A stretch of DNA of 6,114 nt from Nitriliruptoraceae bacterium (GTDB lineage Bacteria; Actinomycetota; Nitriliruptoria; Nitriliruptorales; Nitriliruptoraceae): NCBI GenBank assembly GCA_007120565.1, contig SKNK01000013.1, positions 1-6,114 of the forward strand, given 5' to 3'. The translations under genes were made by a program, and so were the position numbers. The notes under the pieces were generated by a model. The model worked only from the letters and a program-made list of their open reading frames with translations, was not told the DNA's origin and searched no databases. Positions within the stretch are counted from its first letter, which is position 1, and each line of letters begins with the position of its first letter. Below, in pieces: positions 1 to 6,082 of the stretch.

Positions 1-1504
1 CGACATCCGGATCCGGGTCGCCTTCGAGCACATCGTCGTGGCCGTGATCGGCGTGAGTATCCACGTAGTCGACCGGGGTCGCTTCGCCGGGCGCGGGCTC
101 ATGCACTACCCCGCCGTCGCTCCCGGCACGTGGTCGTAGCCCGTGGCGCTGCCCGCTGACGACGAAACGGGGCAGATCGATCCCGAGCTCCACCGGATCC
201 ACGCGTTCGGCGATGCTCGGTCCACGCTCTGGCTCTTCGTGTAGCGCGAGCTCGTCCACCTCGGCCGGCGTGCCCGTCCGATCGAGCAGAAGCAGCACCG
301 TCGGACGCCGCGGTTCGTCCGCCACCTGACGGACGACGACGGCGATCGCGCCGTCGGTGAGCCGAACCACCGAGCCGACCGGGTAGCGGCCCAACAGTCG
401 TTGGAAGGCCTCGACCGCCCGTGGATCGAGCCCGTGTCCTGCCGCAGAAGCCAACAGGTCCAGGGCACCGTGGCGGTCGAGGGGATCGCGATACGAGCGC
501 TTGCTGGTCACGGCATCGAAGCTGTCTGCGACGGCAACCAACCGACTCGGCACCGAGGGTCCGTGGTCGTGCAGGTCGGGATAGCCGCTGCGGTCGTAGG
601 CCGCGTGGTGCTCCAGCAGGATCGAGGCCGCGGGGTGGTACAGCCCATCGCCGGTCGACAGCAGCAGTCCGGCACCGTCGACGGGATGGCGTTGCACCAA
701 CCGCCATCCCTCCTCATCGAGCCGGCCCGTCCCGGACAGCACGTCCTGTGGGACGAAGACCTTCCCGATGTCGTGGAGCAGACCCCCGAGCCCGAGCACC
801 AGTACCTGCTCACGCCGCAGACCGACGAGCTGTCCGAGGGCCACCGACAGCAGGCAGACGTTGACCATGTGGAAGTAGGTGTACTCGTCGTAGGACTTGA
901 CGGCGCTCAGCAGCAAGCCGTAGCCGGGGTCATGCTCCACCTCATCGTGCAGGTGACTCACCACCGCCGTTGCCGCTCCCAGATCGACCGGCTCTCCGGC
1001 AGCTACCTGGCTGGCTGCCCCTCGCAGGGCGGTCACCCCGCCGGCGTAGGCCCGGCGGAGCTCACGCAGGCGCTGTTCCCAGTCCTGCTCGTCGCGATGC
1101 AGCGGCCGAACCACGTTCACGCGTAGACCGCCGAGGTCACGATCTGCGAGCGCGCTCGCGGCGAGGACGCTCAGGAGTTGATCGAAGTCCCGCGGCGAGA
1201 GACCCTCGGCGAAGGTGAGCGACTCGATCCCTGCACGCTCAAGGTCCTGCGCCAACCGCCCCAAGGCGAGCGACTCGCGTGGCAACAGGACCGGCCCGAG
1301 GTAGAAGCCTCCACGGTCAACGAACAGCGTGGGGTGTCCCGAGGTCGTTCGATCCTGCAGCGCGCGGGTTCGGTCCAGCAGCCCTTGCCCGAGGACCAGA
1401 CGTTCCGGGTGTCCGACCGGGTAGAGGTTGGCGGCCTGTCGGGCCTTCGACAGCTCGCGCAGCAGCTCTCCGGCGAGCTCCTGGCGGGTCTCCTCCAGTG
1501 GCAT
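1..1504 (-). CDS. HD-GYP domain protein, probable cyclic-dinucleotide phosphodiesterase (3' end off window)
   Basis: The frame is open from an ATG at 1504 to the left edge: 501 codons, no stop, so the C terminus is missing. Residues about 10-125 form an N-terminal domain with an LYPVGHP motif (27-33). The HD-GYP domain spans about 205-370: H212, the HD pair H244-D245 in LLHDIGKV, H273 in RHPVDG, H299-H300 and D304 in EHHAAYDRSGYP, and D327 in VADSFDAVTSKRSYR. These are the metal ligands expected of the family, which hydrolyses cyclic-di-GMP in the cytoplasm. The usual HHExxDG is HHAAYDR here, so the conserved Glu and first Gly are changed and activity is uncertain. Residues about 372-446 (YPVGSVVRLTDG...) resemble the accessory C-terminal segment common after HD-GYP domains. 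The tail from about 460 is acidic, His-rich and probably disordered. No signal peptide or membrane segment is visible. The start overlaps the upstream stop and has a GGGGGGA ribosome binding site 5 bases before it. The family is confident; the substrate is not known. Confidence 0.9.
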   Translation of the reverse strand, partial: MPLEETRQELAGELLRELSKARQAANLYPVGHPERLVLGQGLLDRTRALQDRTTSGHPTLFVDRGGFYLGPVLLPRESLALGRLAQDLERAGIESLTFAEGLSPRDFDQLLSVLAASALADRDLGGLRVNVVRPLHRDEQDWEQRLRELRRAYAGGVTALRGAASQVAAGEPVDLGAATAVVSHLHDEVEHDPGYGLLLSAVKSYDEYTYFHMVNVCLLSVALGQLVGLRREQVLVLGLGGLLHDIGKVFVPQDVLSGTGRLDEEGWRLVQRHPVDGAGLLLSTGDGLYHPAASILLEHHAAYDRSGYPDLHDHGPSVPSRLVAVADSFDAVTSKRSYRDPLDRHGALDLLASAAGHGLDPRAVEAFQRLLGRYPVGSVVRLTDGAIAVVVRQVADEPRRPTVLLLLDRTGTPAEVDELALHEEPERGPSIAERVDPVELGIDLPRFVVSGQRHGLRPRAGSDGGVVHEPAPGEATPVDYVDTHADHGHDDVLEGDPDPDV

Positions 1505-1516
1505 CAGCGTCCCCCC
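1502..1516 (-). promoter_or_regulatory. Ribosome binding site and TGATG stop/start overlap coupling two genes
   Basis: The upstream HEAT-like gene ends with TGA at 1506-1504 and the HD-GYP gene starts with ATG at 1504-1502, sharing one base. A GGGGGGA stretch at 1516-1510 lies 5 bases before the ATG and can act as a ribosome binding site inside the upstream gene. This arrangement is typical of translational coupling and of partners made in fixed ratio. Confidence 0.75.
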
Positions 1517-3258
1517 ATCTGCCGAGCCAGGCGACGAGCGGCTCGCCGACGTGCCCACGGCAGCCGAGGCCGCTCGCGGCCAGCGGCTAGCTCAAGCAGG
1601 TGTTCACGCCCGGACTCGCCGAAGCCGGCGAGCACGTCGAGGCAGCGTCGCTGCAGGGTCGCATCCGGGGCCTGCCGCGCCACCCTGGCGGCGATCGGAG
1701 CAGCGCTCTCCCCCGACCGGCGCGGCAACGCCTCGACCACGGCGGTGAGGATGGTGCTCTCGCTGCGGACAGCGAGCTGCGACAGCAAGGGCACCGCCTC
1801 CTCATCGCCCGCGAGAACGGGGATGAGCCGCGCCACCACGTTCGGGCGTTGGCGGGCCACCTCGTCGTAGAGCGCGGCACGGTGGGACGATGCGATCTGA
1901 GGCAGCAACTCGCAGAGTCGCCGAACCACGGGCTCGCTCACCTCCGATCCGACCGCGGCGACAACGGGACCGATCGCGGCAGAACCGAACGGCCTGAGCA
2001 CGTCAACCTCGATCCCGGCACCTGCACGGGCGCGTTCGACGGCTGCCTCGGCGACCACCTCAGCGTTGAGGGCGTACCGACGGACCCGTGACAACGCGGA
2101 CCCCACCTCCGGGGAGGCCACCTCCTGCGCTCGGACGAGCGCGTGGAGCACCTCCTCCACAGCGGTCGCGTCACCGCCGCGGACCGCATCACGGAGGTGG
2201 TCGATGATGTTGCTGAGGATCTCCGCGAGATGGTCCTGTCGTGGGCCAGCCATCATCAGGTCGACCAACGCGATCAGGGCGAGTTGTCGGCCGGATCGGG
2301 CGTCAGCGGGGAACCCCTCGATCAGCTCGCGGTGCCTGTCAACGACCACGACCTGACCGTGGGTGCCGGGGTCGGGCTGGGGCGCCTGGGGACCTGTTCG
2401 CCCTGACGTGGGCGTCGGATCACCGGGGCGCAGCCCGACGTGACCACCGTCGCGTTCCATGGCCTCGACCAAGCCATGCAGCGTGGCGTGGCGCTCAGCG
2501 ACGCGGATGACACGTTGCACCAGATCCTGCGCTGACTCCTCCCCGTGCTCCGCCACCAGCACCAACAGCGTGGCCAGGTCGAGCTCGTTGAGGTGGCCCA
2601 GGAAGCGCTCGGCGAAGCCATCGACCACGAGGTTGTCGATCACGAGCCGTCCGAACGCGGCTTGGTCCGCCGGTGGCAACTCCTCGACCAGCCAGGCCGC
2701 TCTGCGGAAGAACGTCGAGTTGGCCGTGCCGTCGCGATCGATGCGGTGCGAGATCTCTCGGAGACGCGCATACAGGTCGTCGGCGCTCTCTCCCGGCCGC
2801 AGGACCAAGCTCTCGACCTCGTCGGCACTCAGTTCGAGCGGCACGGTTGCGACCCAGTCAGCCAGATCGAGGAGTTCGTCCGGCAGCTCGTCGCCACTCG
2901 ACGTCTCCGGAGCGCCGGAGGCGGAACGGATCGCTCTCACGTCGAGTTCGGTGAGCAAGCGCGACATCCCACCGGCCTCCTCGATGGCCTGCGGATCGCG
3001 ACTGATCGCGTCGTACCACCTTGCCAACTCCTCGCGACCGGGGACCTCATCGATCACCAGGTACTCGATGCGACGTTCGTAGCAGGCTTGCGCGAGCCGC
3101 ATGGTCGCCGGCTCGTCCACGACGATATCGCCGACGAGGAAGTGACCGGACCGCAACTCGAAGGTGGCGTCGCCGGCAGCGAGCGCCCGAGCCACCGCGC
3201 CTTGTATCCGGTCCACAGCGGAGATGAACGCATCCGCGGTGACGTTCCCGGGATACAA
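1504..3258 (-). CDS. HEAT-like helical protein of unknown function with LYP N-terminal domain
   Basis: I do not recognise a named gene. The coordinates use the first standard start in frame, a TTG at 3258 giving 584 residues, but this start is probably wrong (see the next entry); with the upstream extension it is 611 residues, and numbering here follows that. Residues about 12-118 resemble the N-terminal domain of the downstream HD-GYP protein (LYP at 28-30, GHFLVG at 65-70, RLAQ at 81-84). An acidic linker follows (about 138-158), then helical segments (about 158-305), a Pro/Gly-rich linker (about 312-330), more helices (336-450), and a C-terminal run of amphipathic helix pairs with HEAT-like character (about 455-590). 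The extreme C terminus is Arg-rich. No catalytic motif, signal peptide or membrane segment is visible, so a scaffold or regulatory role is likely. It overlaps the HD-GYP gene by one base. The frame is confident; HEAT similarity is judged from helix periodicity only. Confidence 0.8.
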   Translation of the reverse strand: MYPGNVTADAFISAVDRIQGAVARALAAGDATFELRSGHFLVGDIVVDEPATMRLAQACYERRIEYLVIDEVPGREELARWYDAISRDPQAIEEAGGMSRLLTELDVRAIRSASGAPETSSGDELPDELLDLADWVATVPLELSADEVESLVLRPGESADDLYARLREISHRIDRDGTANSTFFRRAAWLVEELPPADQAAFGRLVIDNLVVDGFAERFLGHLNELDLATLLVLVAEHGEESAQDLVQRVIRVAERHATLHGLVEAMERDGGHVGLRPGDPTPTSGRTGPQAPQPDPGTHGQVVVVDRHRELIEGFPADARSGRQLALIALVDLMMAGPRQDHLAEILSNIIDHLRDAVRGGDATAVEEVLHALVRAQEVASPEVGSALSRVRRYALNAEVVAEAAVERARAGAGIEVDVLRPFGSAAIGPVVAAVGSEVSEPVVRRLCELLPQIASSHRAALYDEVARQRPNVVARLIPVLAGDEEAVPLLSQLAVRSESTILTAVVEALPRRSGESAAPIAARVARQAPDATLQRRCLDVLAGFGESGREHLLELAAGRERPRLPWARRRAARRLARQMGGR

Positions 3259-3339
3259 CCGGTGGACGCCGAACCCAAGGGCGAGCTGTCGGAGCAGCGC
3301 CCGCTGCTCGTCGCTCGTCCGCTCGTCATGCGCGGAGAT
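3259..3339 (-). other. Probable N-terminal extension of the HEAT-like protein with non-standard ATC start
   Basis: The frame upstream of the TTG at 3258 stays open for 28 codons, to a TGA at 3345-3343. These codons encode an amphipathic helix (EQRALLRQLALGFGVHR) that leads straight into the LYP motif, just as the HD-GYP protein has AGELLRELSKARQAANLYP. A start at the TTG would cut the domain in half and has no ribosome binding site. The extension contains no ATG, GTG or TTG. An ATC at 3339-3337 follows GGAAG (3350-3346) at 6 bases, and a CTG lies at 3297-3295. Either ATC is a rare start codon, like the ATT of infC, or the sequence carries an error or mutation of an ATG. Confidence 0.55.
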
Positions 3340-3489
3340 GCGTCACTTCCGATCGTGATGGGTCTCCGTCGGCGGCTCTCGCCCTCCGACCAGGACCGAC
3401 GCTACAGCAGGCGACGACGCCGGTTCCGACATCTGGGGCAGCCGAGGCTCCGGCTGGTCGCGCAGGGAGAGCCATCAAACCGGCCCAGT
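3340..3489 (-). other. 150-base gap between rimK and the HEAT-like gene
   Basis: No promoter or T-tailed terminator stands out. There is a short AGCCG...CGGCT dyad and a 49-codon open frame (ATG 3475 to TGA 3326) of low-complexity Ala/Gly/Arg composition that I do not think is a gene. The three downstream genes can plausibly be read from one transcript, but an internal promoter cannot be excluded. Confidence 0.4.
3346..3350 (-). promoter_or_regulatory. Ribosome binding site GGAAG before the HEAT-like gene
   Basis: GGAAG on the minus strand lies 6 bases before the in-frame ATC at 3339-3337. It is 16 bases from the out-of-frame ATG at 3329-3327 and 87 bases from the TTG at 3258, so it favours the ATC position as the start. 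Confidence 0.45.
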
Positions 3490-4698
3490 TCACCCCTCGG
3501 AGCTCTCCTCGTGGAGCGGATCGTCCGGGAGCGGTCCGAGCTTGGGACGCGCCCGGCGCCGGCGCCGCTCCGGGACCAGGTCCCGCATCTCCTCGAGCCG
3601 GCCGAAACACAGCAAGCGGTCACCGGCCTCGAGCACACGGTGCCCGCGCGGGTTGGGGATCACCTTGTGCTCACGCGTCAGGGTGAGCACGGTGATGTCC
3701 CGTTCCCGCAGACCGGAGTCGATCAACGACTGCCCGAGCAGGCCGGACCCATCCCGAACGAGCAACTCGGCGACGCCGTACCCGCTGCTGACGGTGAGAC
3801 GCTGCCGAACATCGAGTTCGGGGAAGGCCACCTGGTTCGCCACGAAGTCGACGACCGCGCCGGCGATGTCCAGATCGGTCGCCGCTTCGATGCCTTCGAG
3901 TCCCGGAGACGAGTTGATCTCCATGATGCTCGGCCCGTGGTCGCTCTCGAGCATGTCCACACCGGCGATCTTGAGCCCCATGATCTGCGCGGCCTTGACC
4001 GCGACGCGCTGGTACTCCTCATCGAGTTCGACCGCCTCTACCCGGCCACCGCGATGGACGTTGGAGCGGAACTCGTCGCCCTGAGCGACGCGCCGCATGG
4101 CCGCAACGACCCGATCACCAACCACGAACGCGCGGATGTCCTTGCCCTTACTCTCGGCGACGAACCGCTGGATGAGCACGTTCTGCTTGGTGCTCTGCAA
4201 GGTCTCGATCACCGCCCCGGCGACCTTGTCGTCTGGTGCCAGGATCACGCCGATGCCCTGGGTGCCTTCGAGCAGCTTGATGACCACCGGCGCGCCACCC
4301 ACCCGCTCGATGGCCGGCATCACGTCGGCGCGGTTGCGGACGAAGGTCGTCGCAGGGATCCCGACGTCGTGGCTGGACAGGATCTGCATCGACCGCAACT
4401 TGTCGCGTGAGTTGGCGATCCCCGCCGCCGTGGTCGGTGTGTAGACATCCATCTGTTCGAACTGACGAACCACGGCCATCCCGAAGAAGGTGATCGAGGC
4501 CCCGACGCGGGGCAGGACCGCGTCGTAGTCCGAGAGCGGCTTGCCCCGGTACTGCATGTCCGGTTCATCGCCAGTCAGATCGATAGCGAAGCGCAGGGTG
4601 TCGAGGACACGAACCTTGTGGTTGCGTTCCTCGGCCGCTGCGACCAGACGTCGCGTGCTGTAGCTGTCGCGCGCACGGGACAGGATGGCGAGCTTCAC
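3490..4698 (-). CDS. rimK: RimK-type ATP-grasp glutamate ligase fused to a TrkA_C (RCK_C) domain
   Basis: The 402-residue protein matches E. coli RimK from end to end of that roughly 300-residue enzyme. RimK is a cytoplasmic ATP-grasp ligase that adds glutamates to the C terminus of ribosomal protein S6. Shared features are MKLAILSRA at the start, a segment close to DAVxPRxGxxITFxG (59-73), SRDKLRSMQ (97-105), VGGAPVVIKLLEGTQGIG (133-150, ATP-binding K141), FRSNVHRGG (210-218), and the Mg site D248, E260, N262 in MEINSSPGLEGIE. Unlike E. coli RimK, residues about 301-376 form a TrkA_C domain (ELLVRDGSGLLGQSL, IPNPRGHRVLEAGDRLLCFG), a small ligand-binding domain known from potassium channels and transporters. 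A run of six arginines interrupted only by alanine (378-384) and an acidic end (DDPLHEESSEG) follow. The start is GTG, with GAAGGA 5 bases before it. It is 83 bases after the P450 gene and precedes the HEAT-like/HD-GYP pair. The acceptor could be S6 or another protein or small molecule; related ligases modify other substrates. Confidence 0.93.
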   Translation of the reverse strand: MKLAILSRARDSYSTRRLVAAAEERNHKVRVLDTLRFAIDLTGDEPDMQYRGKPLSDYDAVLPRVGASITFFGMAVVRQFEQMDVYTPTTAAGIANSRDKLRSMQILSSHDVGIPATTFVRNRADVMPAIERVGGAPVVIKLLEGTQGIGVILAPDDKVAGAVIETLQSTKQNVLIQRFVAESKGKDIRAFVVGDRVVAAMRRVAQGDEFRSNVHRGGRVEAVELDEEYQRVAVKAAQIMGLKIAGVDMLESDHGPSIMEINSSPGLEGIEAATDLDIAGAVVDFVANQVAFPELDVRQRLTVSSGYGVAELLVRDGSGLLGQSLIDSGLRERDITVLTLTREHKVIPNPRGHRVLEAGDRLLCFGRLEEMRDLVPERRRRRARPKLGPLPDDPLHEESSEG

Positions 4699-4703
4699 GT
4701 GGG

Positions 4704-4709
4704 TCCTTC
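4704..4709 (-). promoter_or_regulatory. Ribosome binding site of rimK
   Basis: GAAGGA on the minus strand lies 5 bases before the GTG at 4698-4696. This settles the start in favour of GTG over the ATG at 4711-4709, which is out of frame and overlaps the site. Confidence 0.75.
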
Positions 4710-4751
4710 ATGAACGGGGACGCTCACGATAACAAGCGTTCGACCACGACG

Positions 4752-4782
4752 GGCCCGGCCGTTCGGAGGCTTGCCTCGGGCC
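4752..4782 (-). terminator. GC-rich dyad after the P450 gene, possible weak terminator or attenuator
   Basis: On the minus strand GGCCCG and CGGGCC form a 6-base stem enclosing a smaller AGGCAAGCCT dyad, right at the P450 stop codon. There is no T tract after it, so it does not meet the usual pattern of an intrinsic terminator. It may only modulate read-through into rimK or stabilise the transcript end. Confidence 0.22.
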
Positions 4783-5978
4783 TAGGCCGCAGAGACCCGC
4801 ATCGGCACGGAGAGCGTCCCCCACTCGGGCCACCTGGTCATCTCCAGCTCCCCATCGAGTTCCATGGAGGACGTCCGCGAGAGGAGTTCCTCGAGCGTGA
4901 CCTGCAGCATCAACCTCGCCAGTGATTCTCCGGCGCAGCGATGCGGCCCCAACCCGAACGCGATGTGCCGATCGATGTTCGGGCGGTTGAGGATGAACCG
5001 GTCCGGCTCATCGAACACGGCCTCATCCCGGTTGGCCGACGCGTACACCAACGCGATCGGCTCGTCGGCTTCGATGTGGCGCCCACCGATCTCGACGTCG
5101 CGGTTGGCGGTGCGCGCGAAGCCGCGGTACGGCGTGTACAGCCGCAGGTACTCCTCGATCGCCGCAGGGATCAGCTCCGGCTCGTCGCGCAACTGCTGCT
5201 GGAGATCCGGATGCTTTGCGAGGTGGACCGCCATGGTCCCGATGAACACGCTCGGTGCGATCATCCCGACCACGATCATCTGACGGATCGTCCCCAGGAC
5301 GAGGTCATCCGGCAGCGGCTGCCCCTGCCAGCGCTTGGCGAGCAGCGCGCTGGTGAGGTCCTCGTCCTCGGGGAGGGGGTCCTCCTTGCGCATCGCGATG
5401 ATGCGCTGAGCGATCGAGTACAGCTCGAGGCTCGTGGACTTCACCAGCTCATCCCGCGCCTCCTGCAGGGCCCGGTTGTAGATGGCGGTGACCTCGCGGA
5501 TCTCCATCCCCAGGTCCGCAGGAAGGTTGAAGAACTCTGCGAACACGTGCCCGGGATAGCGATGGGTGAAGGCATCACACAGGTCCCCGCCACCCTGCCC
5601 GATGAAGGGCGCGAGCAGGTCCCCCGCGATCCGGCGGACCGCTGGCTCCATGCGGGACGTCCTGGCCGGCGTGAAGAAGCGGTTGATGACCTGGCGGTAG
5701 GGCGTGTGCTCGGGTGGGTCGAGGTGGAGCGGTGGCCGTCGCCCGGTGAACGCGACCTTGGGGACCACGTTCTGCACCGAGGTCACGAACGTGTCCGGCT
5801 GGGTGAGTACGTCGACCACATCGGCGTGGCGGAGTAGCGCCCAGAAGCCGTCGAAACTCTCACTGTGAGCCACGGGACAGCGACCCCGAAGCTCACGGAG
5901 CTCCTCGTGGGCGCTGGTGAAGGTCTCGGGGGTCAACGGATCGAGATCATGACCGAGTCCGTTCCGCGTTCCAGGCAC
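4782..5978 (-). CDS. Cytochrome P450 with altered I-helix oxygen-activation motif
   Basis: This is a soluble bacterial-type P450 heme monooxygenase; it would need ferredoxin and a reductase, neither seen here. Residues are numbered from GTG 5978 (398 residues, normal for the class). Seen are the C-helix segment DPPEHTPYR with H91 and R95 placed to bind heme propionates, ExxR at E276-R279, FDEPDRF in the meander, and the heme loop FGLGPHRCAG (341-350) with ligand C348. The I helix reads VVGMIAPSVF around 236-245 where most P450s have (A/G)Gx(D/E)T. The acid-alcohol pair that delivers protons to bound oxygen is therefore replaced by Ile-Ala. It may be a divergent subfamily, a peroxide user, or dependent on a substrate hydroxyl. 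The start is chosen as GTG 5978 because GAGGAG lies 5 bases before it; ATG 5981 has only 2 bases of spacing, and GTG 5984 overlaps the site. Substrate cannot be told. Confidence 0.95.
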   Translation of the reverse strand: MPGTRNGLGHDLDPLTPETFTSAHEELRELRGRCPVAHSESFDGFWALLRHADVVDVLTQPDTFVTSVQNVVPKVAFTGRRPPLHLDPPEHTPYRQVINRFFTPARTSRMEPAVRRIAGDLLAPFIGQGGGDLCDAFTHRYPGHVFAEFFNLPADLGMEIREVTAIYNRALQEARDELVKSTSLELYSIAQRIIAMRKEDPLPEDEDLTSALLAKRWQGQPLPDDLVLGTIRQMIVVGMIAPSVFIGTMAVHLAKHPDLQQQLRDEPELIPAAIEEYLRLYTPYRGFARTANRDVEIGGRHIEADEPIALVYASANRDEAVFDEPDRFILNRPNIDRHIAFGLGPHRCAGESLARLMLQVTLEELLSRTSSMELDGELEMTRWPEWGTLSVPMRVSAA

Positions 5979-5983
5979 CATCA

Positions 5984-5989
5984 CTCCTC
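5984..5989 (-). promoter_or_regulatory. Ribosome binding site of the P450 gene
   Basis: GAGGAG on the minus strand ends 5 bases before GTG 5978-5976 and 2 bases before ATG 5981-5979. The spacing favours the GTG. Confidence 0.7.
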
Positions 5990-6053
5990 GTTCGTGGTCT
6001 TCGGCCTCGCTGCGACCGGGCCGGCAGCAACCTGCGCACCGACGCGGGAAGAG

Positions 6054-6082
6054 ATAGTCGCCGTTGGAGACACTGCCGTCAA
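6054..6082 (-). promoter_or_regulatory. Candidate promoter for the P450 (and possibly the whole operon)
   Basis: On the minus strand TTGACG (6082-6077) is followed after 17 bases by GACTAT (6059-6054). The -35 is one base from the sigma-70 consensus; the -10 is weak, which is common in high-GC actinobacteria. It would give a 5' leader of roughly 65-70 bases. An imperfect dyad, GTTATTGCACAAC on the plus strand at 6083-6095, directly abuts the -35 and could be a regulator site. The upstream gene is not in the window, so a promoter further away cannot be excluded. Confidence 0.4.

Noticed and set aside
401..1126. 241-codon plus-strand open frame at the left
   Set aside because: It is antisense to the HD-GYP gene, whose catalytic motifs fall within the same stretch.
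3054..3329. 91-codon minus-strand frame with an ATG just upstream of the HEAT-like gene
   Set aside because: It is out of frame with the conserved domain, is Ser/Arg-rich, and its ATG is 16 bases from the nearest ribosome binding site. It matters only if a frameshift exists there.
3326..3475. 49-codon minus-strand open frame in the gap after rimK
   Set aside because: Its composition is low-complexity Ala/Gly/Arg, it has no clear ribosome binding site, and it overlaps the probable start of the HEAT-like gene.
2545..4410. 621-codon plus-strand open frame
   Set aside because: It lies antisense to rimK and the HEAT-like gene, has no recognisable domain, and crosses the boundary between two well-supported genes. 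It is a by-product of GC-rich third positions.
4699..4781. ACGCT...AGCGT dyad between the P450 and rimK as an operator or terminator
   Set aside because: The stem is only five bases with a ten-base loop and no T tract; chance is a sufficient explanation.
4941..5837. 298-codon plus-strand open frame opposite the P450
   Set aside because: The P450 on the other strand has all family motifs; this frame reads as its shadow, rich in Arg, Asp, Val and Leu without a fold pattern.
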